A program made the position numbers and the translations under genes. The notes under the pieces were generated by a model. The model saw only the letters and a list, made by a program, of their open reading frames with translations, did no database searches and had not been told where the DNA came from. This document shows, piece after piece, positions 1-7,880 of a stretch of DNA of 19,073 bases. How positions within the stretch are numbered: position 1 is the stretch's first letter; the number at the start of each line of letters is the position of its first letter. Source of the stretch: Planctomycetaceae bacterium (GTDB lineage: Bacteria; Planctomycetota; Planctomycetia; Pirellulales; Pirellulaceae); the NCBI GenBank assembly GCA_007133715.1, contig SLMF01000227.1:1-19073 (forward strand), read 5' to 3'.

Positions 1-692
1 CCAGTGACGGCCAGAAGGGCATGAAAGGCGATATGGCGGGGGCGGCTACCGTCTGCGGGGCCATGCAGGCCATCGCTCGCCTGGAATTGCCGGTCAACGT
101 GATCGGGCTGGCCGGATTGGTCGAGAACATGATCAGCGGCGATGCCTATCGCGTGGGCGATGTGCTGACCTCGCGGAACGGCAAGACGATCGAGGTGCTG
201 AATACGGACGCCGAAGGTCGCTTGGTCCTGGCCGACGTGCTGGACGTGGCGGTCGAGCGGGGTGCGGACAAATTGATCGATCTGGCCACCCTGACCGGGG
301 CCTGTCTGGTGGCTTTGGGGACGGACGTCGCCGGTTTGATGACAAACGATCAAGCTTGGTGCGATGCGGTCCGCGGTGCCGCCGAGCAGTGTGGCGAGGC
401 CAGCTGGCAACTGCCGATGTTGGCGGAGTTTGGGGAGCAGATTCGCAGCAAGGTGGCGGACATCAAGAACGTGGGCGAAGGGCGCTGGGCGGGCACGATC
501 ACGGCGGCCAAGTTCCTGGAGGAATTCGTCCGCGAGAAGCCGTGGGTACACATCGACATCGCCGGCCCGGCCTTTTTCGAAAACCCCAAGCCCTGGATGG
601 ACGCGGGTGGTACCGGCGCGTTCGTCCGCACGTTGGTCGAAATCGCTCGCCAGTGGCCCGATCTGGCCGAAACCGACGTACTGGGCGAGTAA
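1..692 (+). CDS. pepA: Leucyl aminopeptidase (M17 family), C-terminal part, 5' truncated by the window edge
   Basis: This is a cytosolic M17 metallo-aminopeptidase that removes N-terminal residues from peptides using a two-metal centre. The frame is open from base 3 and reads SDGQKGMKGDM, which matches the family segment around the GMKxDM metal-ligand Asp. The M17 signature NTDAEGRLVL follows about 65 residues later and supplies the Asp and Glu metal ligands and the catalytic-site Arg. The family C-terminus follows (WMDAGGTGAFVRTLVE) and ends at TAA 690-692. About 229 residues are present of a usual total near 500, so the N-terminal macrodomain-like half lies outside the window. The ATG at 21 is internal and not the true start. 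The gene converges on the sulfatase across a 161-bp gap. The family call is secure; the exact peptide preference is not readable. Confidence 0.95.
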   Translation, partial: SDGQKGMKGDMAGAATVCGAMQAIARLELPVNVIGLAGLVENMISGDAYRVGDVLTSRNGKTIEVLNTDAEGRLVLADVLDVAVERGADKLIDLATLTGACLVALGTDVAGLMTNDQAWCDAVRGAAEQCGEASWQLPMLAEFGEQIRSKVADIKNVGEGRWAGTITAAKFLEEFVREKPWVHIDIAGPAFFENPKPWMDAGGTGAFVRTLVEIARQWPDLAETDVLGE

Positions 693-694
693 TC

Positions 695-708
695 GCGGCG
701 CAGGCCGC
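695..708. terminator. Short GC stem-loop just after the aminopeptidase stop, possible weak terminator
   Basis: GCGGC (695-699) pairs with GCCGC (704-708) around a GCAG loop, three bases after the TAA. No T-tract follows, so an intrinsic terminator is only a possibility. The rest of the 692-854 convergent gap shows no other strong structure. Confidence 0.25.
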
Positions 709-853
709 CGTGGGATTCCTCGTGCCGCAAATCACGCCTGCTTCGGTTCCAAAGGTTCCAGACAACGCGAACTCGTACCCAAGCGACAGCCGGTCCACGT
801 CGCGTTTCTCGTGATCGAGGAGCGATGCGGGAATCAGCGGATCGATTGGGGGA

Positions 854-2176
854 TCAATTGCCGCGCGCGTCGTAGAAACCGGGGCGAGTTCGCTGGGCGA
901 TCGTCGCACGTAGCCGGTCGCGGATGCGGCGCTGGTCCGCCGTCAACTCGCCCGGCGGGATCGGTTGCTGCTCGAGGCGATCAAGCTCCAGGTCGTAGAA
1001 CCGCCCGTCCACATAGTACTTGTAACGCCCTGTTCGCGCAAACTCGTCGCCCGGGCCTTGGGGATCGTTGTTCCGGTACCACCACATATACAGCCAGTCT
1101 CGCATGGCGACCGGTTTCCCGCGGAGCAGGGGTGCAAAGCTCTGGCCGTCCAGTTGCAGGTCAGCCGGGATCGGGATCCCGGCGACTTCCGCCAAGGTGG
1201 GAAAGAAGTTGGTAAAGCAGATCAGGTCCTGGTTCACCGTGCCGGGCGCGATCGTGCCGGGCCAATTGGCGATCAGGGGTACGCGTGTTCCGGCGTCGGT
1301 CGATGTCAGTTTTCCGCCCACCACCTTCTGCCCATCGATGTGGGAGACCACCTCGCGGTCCGTGCCATTGTCCGCCGTGAACAGCAGCAGGGTGTTTTCG
1401 CGGAGTCCGAGTTCTTCCAGTTGGGCCACGATTTTCCCGACCATTTTGTCCGTGTAAGCCACCATGTCGACGAAGTACTTGACGTCGTGATGGCGGCGGC
1501 TCCGCTCCTCCGGTTCGTCCAGACGGCGGGTGGGGTCCCAAGTGGGAGAATCCGGCGTGGGTTCGAACGGCCAGTGGGGCAGGATCATCGGGTAATAGAC
1601 CAGGAACGGTTGCTCGCGATGGCGACGGATGAATTCATTGATATGATCCGTCACGATCTCGGGCCCGTATTCGCCGTGGCGAAAATCGACCCGCTCGCCG
1701 TTGATCTCCAATCCCGGATTGGGATAGCGGGGCGGGCGGCGATCTACCTGCCACAAACAGTATTCGTCGAAACCAAAGTGGTACGGCCCCTGCCGACCAT
1801 GCCCCAATTGCCACTTGCCGGCAATGTAGGTCGCATAGCCGGCTTGCTGGAAGAGATGGCCGAAGGTGAATACGTCCCGGGCCATTTCTCCAAACCGGAT
1901 GTAATTCCGGCTGTTGTACCGCCCGCTCATCAGCTTGACCCGCGTGGGCGTGCATACGGGCGTGGCGTGCGCCTGGTCGAAACGCATCCCGGAAACCGCC
2001 AGGGCGTCCAGATGCGGGGTGTGATAGTCCGTCTGGCCGTAGGCTCCCACGGTTTCATACCCCTGATCGTCGGCCATGATCAGTACGATATTCGGCCGCG
2101 TTTCGCGGGCTCGGACAGGCGAATAAGCGGCCAGCAGCGCTGCCAACACCGCCACGCATCCAACCTGCTTCGACAT
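854..2176 (-). CDS. Secreted sulfatase (formylglycine-dependent, arylsulfatase family)
   Basis: This enzyme hydrolyses sulfate esters, probably on sulfated polysaccharide fragments in the periplasm or outside the cell. Residues 1-23 form a signal peptide (basic start, LAALLAAYSP core, cleavage near VRA). Residues 29-37 (NIVLIMADD) give the metal-binding Asp pair. VCTPTR, with Cys75, is the C-x-P-x-R site that the maturase converts to formylglycine. GKWQLGH near residue 120 and LFTADNGTD further on are later conserved active-site segments. The 440-residue length is at the short end for the family. An SD-like GGGGAG lies 8 nt before the ATG. The NagB-like gene lies 130 bp upstream on the same strand. 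Planctomycetes typically carry many such sulfatases. The substrate cannot be told from sequence. Confidence 0.95.
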   Translation of the reverse strand: MSKQVGCVAVLAALLAAYSPVRARETRPNIVLIMADDQGYETVGAYGQTDYHTPHLDALAVSGMRFDQAHATPVCTPTRVKLMSGRYNSRNYIRFGEMARDVFTFGHLFQQAGYATYIAGKWQLGHGRQGPYHFGFDEYCLWQVDRRPPRYPNPGLEINGERVDFRHGEYGPEIVTDHINEFIRRHREQPFLVYYPMILPHWPFEPTPDSPTWDPTRRLDEPEERSRRHHDVKYFVDMVAYTDKMVGKIVAQLEELGLRENTLLLFTADNGTDREVVSHIDGQKVVGGKLTSTDAGTRVPLIANWPGTIAPGTVNQDLICFTNFFPTLAEVAGIPIPADLQLDGQSFAPLLRGKPVAMRDWLYMWWYRNNDPQGPGDEFARTGRYKYYVDGRFYDLELDRLEQQPIPPGELTADQRRIRDRLRATIAQRTRPGFYDARGN

Positions 2177-2221
2177 GATCTTTGCTCCCCGTTGGCTGTT
2201 CCCGAATCACCGACCGGTTCG

Positions 2222-2250
2222 AGCATGAGCGATCCGCGAGAGGAAGTCAA
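2222..2250 (-). promoter_or_regulatory. Possible sigma70-like promoter for the sulfatase
   Basis: On the minus strand TTGACT (2250-2245) is followed after 17 nt by CATGCT (2227-2222), about 45 nt before the sulfatase ATG. The -35 box is good and the -10 box is poor (3 of 6). It would let the sulfatase be expressed separately from the upstream isomerase gene. Confidence 0.25.
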
Positions 2251-2306
2251 GCGATTGGCGGCAACCAGGACCGTGAATCTTGACAGGCGTTCCGCGTGGA
2301 GGCACC

Positions 2307-3239
2307 TCAATGCATTTCCACCGTGCACCTACCGATCCCGCCGCGATAGTAATTGAATTGCACGTGGGGATGGTCGGCCAGCAGCGACATCGGCACCGCC
2401 GAGTCGGCGAGCCCTTTGGCAATCATCAGGCAGGTCAGCCGTTGGCCGAACGGATTGTCGTGCATGCCCGCATGCCAAATCGAGACTTTCTCCGCCTGCC
2501 AGGTCTCGACGGGTCCGACGGTGACGGCCTGGGTCGGGACCAGCGAGATGTTGCCGCCCCCGCTGGTCCGGGCATTCTGGGCGATGGTCAGCGGGTGCAG
2601 GTCGACGATCCGTGTCGCCAGTTTGCGATACTCTTCGGGCGGCATCGGTTGGTCTTTCCACTTGCCCTTGCGGGCCGGCGGGTCGTTGAACGCCCAGTGC
2701 TTGACGTCGCCTTGGCCGCCCTGCATCACCGCACAGCGGACTCCCTGGTTCCAGCTGGCGCGAAAGGGCGCGGTATCCGCCGCCGGGAAATGCAGATTCG
2801 CATCCGGCATCCGCAACTTGCGCTCGATCCGCTTGAAACACAGTTCCCGATCGCAACGCTCGAAGGACAACGGATGCGAGGGCGGCACCGATTCCCCGTC
2901 CAGAATCCACTCGTCCATGCCCCAGAAATGGCCCGAACGGACGTCCAGACCCAAGGCGTTGATCACGCGAGCGACCAGCGGCAGCTGTTCCGTCGGGCCG
3001 ATCGGCCCGCAGATCCCCACCGGATTGTCCTCCGTCGATTGCTGCCACGCCTCGACATACTCGAGAGCCTCCGCCAGATAGAAATCCTCCAGCGTGTCGT
3101 ACATCACCACTTGGAAGCCCGGGCGCGACAGACGCTGCATCTCGCGGGGCGTCAACCGCGCAGCCTCTTCAATCACCTCCTGATCCAACGTTGTGTAGTC
3201 CCACCAGTCGGGGGCGATGGCGCTGATTCGGCGCGGCAT
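2307..3239 (-). CDS. Glucosamine-6-phosphate deaminase/isomerase-like protein (NagB family)
   Basis: This belongs to the NagB/RpiA/6-phosphogluconolactonase sugar-phosphate fold and probably acts in the cytosol on an amino-sugar phosphate. The start is set at the ATG at 3239 because AAGGAG lies 6 nt upstream, giving 310 residues; an in-frame ATG at 3344 has no such support. GICGPIGPTEQ (76-86) is the phosphate-binding turn. GHFWGMDEW (103-111) matches the NagB FxMDEY segment, with Asp109 in the catalytic position. The loop GGQGDVKHWAFNDP (174-187) corresponds to GxGxDGHIAFNEP of E. coli NagB, but has one extra residue between Asp and His and Asp in place of Glu. The protein is about 45 residues longer than E. 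coli NagB. Family membership is fairly sure; the deaminase reaction is not. Confidence 0.8.
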   Translation of the reverse strand: MPRRISAIAPDWWDYTTLDQEVIEEAARLTPREMQRLSRPGFQVVMYDTLEDFYLAEALEYVEAWQQSTEDNPVGICGPIGPTEQLPLVARVINALGLDVRSGHFWGMDEWILDGESVPPSHPLSFERCDRELCFKRIERKLRMPDANLHFPAADTAPFRASWNQGVRCAVMQGGQGDVKHWAFNDPPARKGKWKDQPMPPEEYRKLATRIVDLHPLTIAQNARTSGGGNISLVPTQAVTVGPVETWQAEKVSIWHAGMHDNPFGQRLTCLMIAKGLADSAVPMSLLADHPHVQFNYYRGGIGRCTVEMH

Positions 3240-3525
3240 GTCGATCTCCTTTTCTTCAATCGGCGAGGGATGCAGACGCAACCGCCGGACCACATCTGAA
3301 CCGGCGAACTCGCTCAGACTAGGCTCCCGATCCGCGCAAAGCAACCCACCGGGGAGGAATTTTTTCCGGCAGACCCCCCGACACGAGTTGGCTATCCCGC
3401 ACCCCGAGCCCGCCGCTCCCTCTCGTCAGAAGCACGTTGGCACCGATTCGCGGCGTGCTCGTCTCGGAGCCTTCGAGATCGACAAACGCCAGATCATCCA
3501 ACGCCCGCGTGCAACCCGATCGGCT

Positions 3526-3879
3526 TCACTGGGATTGGGCCCGATTGTCCGCATCCACCAACACAATCCGCGGCTGATGCTGCCGCGATTCCTGCTCCTC
3601 GTACTGAGAGTAGCAGGCAATGATGATCAGATCGCCCTGCTTGACCAGGTGGGCAGCAGCGCCGTTGACACAGATCGTTCCCGAACCTCGCGGACCGCAG
3701 ATCGCATACGTGGTTAGACGCGCCCCGTTGGTGATGTCGTAAATGTCGATCGCTTCATAGGGCAACAGGTCGGCGGCGTCCATCAGATCCTGGTCGATGG
3801 TGAGACTGCCCTCGTAGTGCAAGTCGGCTCCGGTCACGCGGGCGCGGTGGATCTTCGATTTTAGCAACGTGCGGTACAT
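3526..3879 (-). CDS. panD: Aspartate 1-decarboxylase precursor
   Basis: PanD makes beta-alanine from L-aspartate for pantothenate and coenzyme A synthesis. The 117-residue length is typical. The start MYRTLLKSKIHRARVT is characteristic, and HYEGS places the self-cleavage site at Gly24-Ser25, where Ser25 becomes the pyruvoyl cofactor. The segment TNGARLTTYAI (51-61) and the GAAAHLVKQGDLIIIACY core (73-90) are conserved family features. The start has only a weak upstream AGGA. A TATAAT box lies about 60 nt upstream. The gene runs divergently from the zinc-ribbon gene; a 286-bp gap separates it from the NagB-like gene downstream, so co-transcription is uncertain. No other pantothenate gene is nearby. 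Confidence 0.97.
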   Translation of the reverse strand: MYRTLLKSKIHRARVTGADLHYEGSLTIDQDLMDAADLLPYEAIDIYDITNGARLTTYAICGPRGSGTICVNGAAAHLVKQGDLIIIACYSQYEEQESRQHQPRIVLVDADNRAQSQ

Positions 3880-3938
3880 GCTGGGGGATCGGTTTCCTGC
3901 AGGAGAAAACGAGGGGGGTCAAGAGCACTTCGAATGCA

Positions 3939-3967
3939 ATTATACGGTTTTGTCACCGATTCGAGAA
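3939..3967 (-). promoter_or_regulatory. Candidate panD promoter
   Basis: Perfect -10 hexamer TATAAT (3944-3939) on the minus strand, with TTCTCG (3967-3962) 17 nt upstream as a weak -35. It stands out in an otherwise GC-rich background and lies about 60 nt before the panD ATG. Confidence 0.45.
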
Positions 3968-4014
3968 GGTCGGCCGTGGCGTGCCCAGAAACGCCGCCCC
4001 CGCACCGCAGGACG

Positions 4015-4044
4015 TTGACGGTTCCCCCTGACAACCGCTAAAAT
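4015..4044 (+). promoter_or_regulatory. Candidate promoter of the zinc-ribbon membrane gene
   Basis: TTGACG (4015-4020), an 18-nt spacer and TAAAAT (4039-4044) each match the sigma70-type consensus at 5 of 6 positions. Transcription would start near 4051, leaving a leader of about 155 nt before the ATG at 4208. Confidence 0.45.
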
Positions 4045-4207
4045 AACCGCCGGTTCTCCCCAAGAGCGTACCATTGCCTGTTCCTGCGAACGTCACGGGC
4101 TACAATTCACGGAACCAAATGTCAACCTGCTAGTTCTTTGGGAGGGGCGGAGCTTTCCCGCGGGCAGGGATTGTGGTTGTTTTGTTCCCGGCTTGAAGCA
4201 CGATTTC

Positions 4208-5119
4208 ATGAGTATACCGGTTTCCTGCACCTGTGGTCAGCAATTCATGGCTCAACCCCATTTAGCGGGGAAGCAGGTCGCGTGCCCGAGTTGTGGGCAA
4301 CCGCTTTCGATTCCGGTGGCACCCGAGGCGTCGCGGCCATCCGCCGAACTCGAAGGTCAGGTTGTCAGCTGTGAGTGTGGTCAGAGTTTCCGAGCGGCGG
4401 CTCATCTGGCGGGCAAGCGAGTCCCCTGCCCCGCGTGCGGGAAACCGCTGACCATCCCGGCGGTTGGATCAACCGGCGAGGCGGCATCGGCGGCGCGTTC
4501 TGCGGACGCTCCGTCGGCCAGTGAACCGGCTGTGCGAGCCAAGGCGGCGGGGGCAGTTCCAGCGGCCGGAGCGAAACCTCAGCCCGCCGGTTCGACAGCA
4601 AAGCCTTCCGGTGCGGGGCGGAAATCAAAGGCGTCTCCGGAACCCGCCAAGCGGGCGGGAAGCAAGGCGAAACCGCGAGCGAAGAAGCCGCAACCATCCG
4701 CTCCCCAGCCTTCGGCTCCCACGGATCTGATGTGGGACGACGCGTTGGGCCCGCCGTTGGACAGCGGGGTGGCTTTGCCCCCCGGGGTCGCACCGATCAG
4801 GCGAACTCGCTCGGAACCGATCGAGCCCATGACTTGGTATGCGATCTACGCCGGGATCGGGGCCGTGGCCCTGTTGATCCTCGCCATCCTGGGGCACATC
4901 GGCTGGCGAGCCTATTCGAATTGGCAGGCCCAGCGGGAGCCGGACCCCGCGGCAGAAACGGCGCCGGCAGACCCCTCGGCCGCGGCGGAGGAGGTTGCCG
5001 AACCCGACCCCGAAACGGGCCAGGAGCAGCCCGGCTCCGACGTCGCCGACCGCTCCCTCAATGCAGAACCGAGTGCGGCGGAAGAAGATGCGGATCACCA
5101 GGACGATCCCGAACCGTAG
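4208..5119 (+). CDS. Membrane-anchored protein with two N-terminal zinc-ribbon repeats
   Basis: Function unknown. The start is taken at ATG 4208; a TTG at 4193 would add five residues without better support. Two near-identical repeats open the 303-residue protein: residues 5-35 (Cys7, Cys9, Cys26, Cys29) and 53-83 (Cys55, Cys57, Cys74, Cys77), each with the pattern CxCGQxF, HLAGKxVxCPxCGxPLxIP. Each repeat can bind one Zn ion. Residues 90-175 are a low-complexity Ala/Pro/Lys linker with a basic stretch at 138-161. A single membrane segment spans about 209-233, and the tail (244-303) is strongly acidic. There is no signal peptide, so the ribbons are probably cytoplasmic and the acidic tail outside. 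Similar ribbons often sit at the N-terminus of planctomycete proteins. The gene is flanked by unrelated genes. Confidence 0.8.
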   Translation: MSIPVSCTCGQQFMAQPHLAGKQVACPSCGQPLSIPVAPEASRPSAELEGQVVSCECGQSFRAAAHLAGKRVPCPACGKPLTIPAVGSTGEAASAARSADAPSASEPAVRAKAAGAVPAAGAKPQPAGSTAKPSGAGRKSKASPEPAKRAGSKAKPRAKKPQPSAPQPSAPTDLMWDDALGPPLDSGVALPPGVAPIRRTRSEPIEPMTWYAIYAGIGAVALLILAILGHIGWRAYSNWQAQREPDPAAETAPADPSAAAEEVAEPDPETGQEQPGSDVADRSLNAEPSAAEEDADHQDDPEP

Positions 5120-5252
5120 GGCGGGCATCATGACCCGTTTACAATCGTCGTCAAAGAAGCCGTCGGCCGGGTGAGCTTGGTCGGCCGCTTGGTGGATGGT
5201 CCCTCCATGCTCTCCGATGTCCCCCAGTGGACGCGAAAGACGGCCGAGCGCG

Positions 5253-5288
5253 AGGACCACCATTCGATGCTGCCGTGGTCGGTCCTTG
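5253..5288. terminator. Imperfect stem-loop between convergent genes
   Basis: GGACCAC near 5255 can pair with GTGGTC plus GTCC near 5277-5287 around a loop of about 15 nt. It lies in the 192-bp gap between the zinc-ribbon gene and the hybrid kinase, which converge. No T-tract is present. The rest of the gap holds no evident gene. Confidence 0.2.
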
Positions 5289-5311
5289 GGTTCGGTGTTC
5301 GAGGGAGCCGT

Positions 5312-7417
5312 TTACGGTGGCGTGCGCCCGTTGTCCGGCTGGCTGCCAGCAGCATCGGTTGGTGGCAGCTCTCCCCACGGCGGCTCGGTAGCCTCCGAAG
5401 TGATCGGCAAGGGCGTTGTCTCGCAGGCGGCTGCGCGGCAAGCGGTCAGGACTTGCTGAATGACTCGGAACAGTTCCTGGACGCGGATCGGTTTGGCAAC
5501 GTACCCGTCCATGCCCGCCTGCAGGCACTCCTCGCGATCCCCCTTCATTGCGTGGGCCGTCATCGCGATGATCGGCATGTGGTTGCCACGGAGTTGTTCT
5601 TGCGAGCGGATGATGCGTGTGGCTTCCAGTCCATCCATATCGGGCATCTGGACATCCATCAGGACCAAGTCGAAAGGGCGGGCATGCAGTTGGTCCAAGG
5701 CTTCGATTCCGCTTTGAACGACGTGCACCTGATGACCGTATTTTTCCAGGAGAGCGACCGCGAGCCGCTGGTTCAAGGGGCTGTCTTCGGCCAGGAGGAT
5801 CCTCAGGGCACCGATCCCGGCGGGTTGCTCGGTGGGAGTCGGTGCGGTCTCTTCTTCCATGCTGGTGACGCCGAGTGCGTTCATGATCGCGTTGAACAAT
5901 TCGGATTGCTTGACGGGCTTCATCAACTGGGCGACCACCAAGTGCGGCAGATCCTGGCTGATTTCGCTGGGGGGACTGCCGGAGGTCAGCACGATCATGG
6001 CCGTGTTGGTCAATTCCGGATCCTGGCGGATCCGTTCGGCGAGGGCCAAACCGTCGATGCGAGGCATCTGCATATCGCTCAGCACCAAGGCGAAGGGTTG
6101 GCCGTCGCGTTGGGCGACGCGGAGGCGTTCGAGGGCCTGTTCCGCACCTTCGGCGGCGGTGGGCCGCATCCGCCAGTTGTGCAGGACTTGCTCGAGGATG
6201 CGGCGATTGGTGGCGTTGTCGTCGACCACCAGCACCCGAGTCCCGCGGAGGGCGGTGGGGAACGCGCCCGGGGCGGCGGTCGTTCCCGGAGGCGGCAAAA
6301 CGAAACGCGCCGTGAAACGGAACGTGCTGCCTTGGCCCAGTTGGGGTTCCAGCCAGATCCTGCCGCCCATCAGTTCGACGAGTCGCGAGGAGATGGTCAA
6401 TCCCAGGCCGGTACCGCCAAAGCGTCGTGCGGGGCTGGCGTCCGCTTGTTCAAAAGCGCCAAAGATCACCGACTGCTTGTCGCTGGGGATGCCGAGCCCC
6501 GTATCCGAAACCGAGAACAGGAGGCAGGTTTCCCGTTCGCTCCGCGACTGGCATCGCACGTCCAAGACCACCTCACCGCGTTCGGTGAATTTGATCCCGT
6601 TTCCGACCAGATTCAAGATGATTTGTCTCAGGCGTCCGCCGTCGCCCACGACCGTCCGCGGTACATCCGGAGCGATACGGCAGGCCAACTCCAGACCTTG
6701 CCGGTGGGCCTGCATGCCGAGGGCCTTCATCGCGTTTCCCAGACTTTCGTACAAGTCGAAGGGCACGTGTTCCAAAATCAGTTTGCCGGCTTCGATCCGT
6801 GAGAAATCGAGGATGTCGTTGATCAGGGTCAAGAGAGCTTCGCCCGCCTGAGCCACCACGCTCAGGTAATCCTGAACCGTGGGCGGCAGCTCGGTTGCCA
6901 AGGCCAGTTCGGTCATGCCGAGGATGGCGTTCAGGGGCGTTCGGATCTCGTGGCTCATGTTGGCCAGGAACGCACTCTTGGCGCGGTTGGCCGCTTCGGC
7001 CGCCTCCTTGGCGGCATACAATTGCGATTCGATCCGTTTCCGCTCGATGGCATACCGCAGGGCCCGTTCCAGATTGCCGCTGTCGATCTCCCCTTTGACC
7101 AGATAATCCTGGGCACCCTCCTGGACCGCTTCCAACGCCAGCGATTCATCCCCCACCCCGCTGACCACGATGATCGCGGCCTCGGGCGCTTGCCCACGCA
7201 CCCGGCGGAAGGTGTCCAACCCCCAGCTGTCGGGTAGCCCCAGATCGACCAGAACGGCATGGTAGGATTCCCGAGCCAAGCACTGCAAGCCGCCGGCCAA
7301 CGTCTCCGCCTGTTCCAGCTGGATGCGACTGGCCCTCACATCGCGGAGGTATTCCCGAATCAGATCGGCATCGCCGGGGTTGTCCTCGATCAATAAGACC
7401 TTGGAAAAAGCACTCAT
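5312..7417 (-). CDS. Soluble hybrid histidine kinase, REC-HisKA-HATPase-REC-REC
   Basis: This 701-residue cytoplasmic kinase has its own N-terminal receiver and two C-terminal receivers. The start is ATG 7417 with AGGGAG 8 nt upstream; longer in-frame starts would run into the preceding gene. REC1 spans about 5-120 (phosphoacceptor Asp58, conserved Lys108). HisKA spans about 145-210 with NMSHEIRTPLN and His156. The ATPase domain spans about 255-375: N box Asn269/Asn273, G1 box DTGLGI at 305-310, G2 box FGGTGLGL at 333-340. REC2 is 394-515 (Asp448) and REC3 is 538-660 (Asp588). There is no membrane segment, no HPt domain and no DNA-binding domain. REC1 makes it a likely acceptor for phosphate from the upstream kinase. 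It is the last gene of the operon, 28 nt after the single-domain regulator. Confidence 0.93.
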   Translation of the reverse strand: MSAFSKVLLIEDNPGDADLIREYLRDVRASRIQLEQAETLAGGLQCLARESYHAVLVDLGLPDSWGLDTFRRVRGQAPEAAIIVVSGVGDESLALEAVQEGAQDYLVKGEIDSGNLERALRYAIERKRIESQLYAAKEAAEAANRAKSAFLANMSHEIRTPLNAILGMTELALATELPPTVQDYLSVVAQAGEALLTLINDILDFSRIEAGKLILEHVPFDLYESLGNAMKALGMQAHRQGLELACRIAPDVPRTVVGDGGRLRQIILNLVGNGIKFTERGEVVLDVRCQSRSERETCLLFSVSDTGLGIPSDKQSVIFGAFEQADASPARRFGGTGLGLTISSRLVELMGGRIWLEPQLGQGSTFRFTARFVLPPPGTTAAPGAFPTALRGTRVLVVDDNATNRRILEQVLHNWRMRPTAAEGAEQALERLRVAQRDGQPFALVLSDMQMPRIDGLALAERIRQDPELTNTAMIVLTSGSPPSEISQDLPHLVVAQLMKPVKQSELFNAIMNALGVTSMEEETAPTPTEQPAGIGALRILLAEDSPLNQRLAVALLEKYGHQVHVVQSGIEALDQLHARPFDLVLMDVQMPDMDGLEATRIIRSQEQLRGNHMPIIAMTAHAMKGDREECLQAGMDGYVAKPIRVQELFRVIQQVLTACRAAACETTPLPITSEATEPPWGELPPTDAAGSQPDNGRTPP

Positions 7418-7445
7418 ACTGGGGACTCCCTGTCGACAAACCACC

Positions 7446-7880
7446 TCATTGGGATGGCAGCGAGACGATACTGAACCAGAAGGTATCGATGGAACGAACC
7501 ACATGCAGGAACTGATCCAAATCCATCGGTTTGGTGACATAGCAGTTCGCATTGAGGTTATAGGCGCTGAGGATATCCTGTTCTTGTTTGGAGGTGGTCA
7601 GGACGACGACGGGGATGCGTTTCAGGTCGGGATCGGCTTTGATTTCCTCCAGCACCTCCCGCCCGTCTTTGCGGGGCAGGTTGAGATCCAGCAGGATCAA
7701 ATCGGGGCGAGGAGCCTGGGCATGAGGTCCCTGCCGGCGGAGAAAGGCCAGGGCCTCGACCCCATCCTTCATCACATGCAGTTCATTGCAGACCTTGTTG
7801 TCTCGCAAGGCTTCCCGAACCAAATCCGCATCTCCCGGATTATCCTCGACCAGAAGGATCTTGACGATCTGGGCAGTCAT
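7446..7880 (-). CDS. Single-domain response regulator, Rcp1-like
   Basis: This 144-residue receiver has no output domain and probably shuttles phosphate or acts by protein contact. The start is ATG 7880, with GAGGAA 5 nt upstream. The acidic pocket is Glu12/Asp13, the phosphoacceptor is Asp65 in LILLDLNLP, Thr95 is the switch residue, and Lys117 lies in CYVTKP. The extended C-terminal helix (DLDQFLHVVRSIDTFW) is typical of the Rcp1 group that partners phytochrome-type kinases. The gene overlaps the end of the upstream kinase by 41 nt, which suggests coupled translation and a direct partnership. The hybrid kinase follows 28 nt later. Confidence 0.95.
   Translation of the reverse strand: MTAQIVKILLVEDNPGDADLVREALRDNKVCNELHVMKDGVEALAFLRRQGPHAQAPRPDLILLDLNLPRKDGREVLEEIKADPDLKRIPVVVLTTSKQEQDILSAYNLNANCYVTKPMDLDQFLHVVRSIDTFWFSIVSLPSQ

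Larger units (their letters stand above)
3880..4207. other. Divergent intergenic region between panD and the zinc-ribbon gene
   Basis: This 328-bp stretch shows no coding pattern. It carries one promoter candidate per direction: TATAAT on the minus strand at 3944-3939 for panD, and TTGACG/TAAAAT on the plus strand at 4015-4044. The plus-strand leader would be about 155 nt long. I see no strong stem-loop in it. Confidence 0.6.

Noticed and set aside
838..859. Near-direct repeat GGATCGATTG / GGATCAATTG at the end of the sulfatase gene.
   Set aside because: Only two short copies, partly coding, with no further structure.
965..2356. 463-residue plus-strand open frame opposite the sulfatase.
   Set aside because: It is a shadow of the sulfatase and the start of the next gene; no recognisable motif and no SD.
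3319..3501. 60-residue minus-strand ORF between panD and the NagB-like gene.
   Set aside because: It has no SD, no recognisable family and lies in an otherwise gene-free gap; chance is the simpler reading.
5171..6802. 543-residue plus-strand open frame opposite the hybrid kinase.
   Set aside because: It is the complement of a gene with complete kinase and receiver motifs, with no motif of its own.
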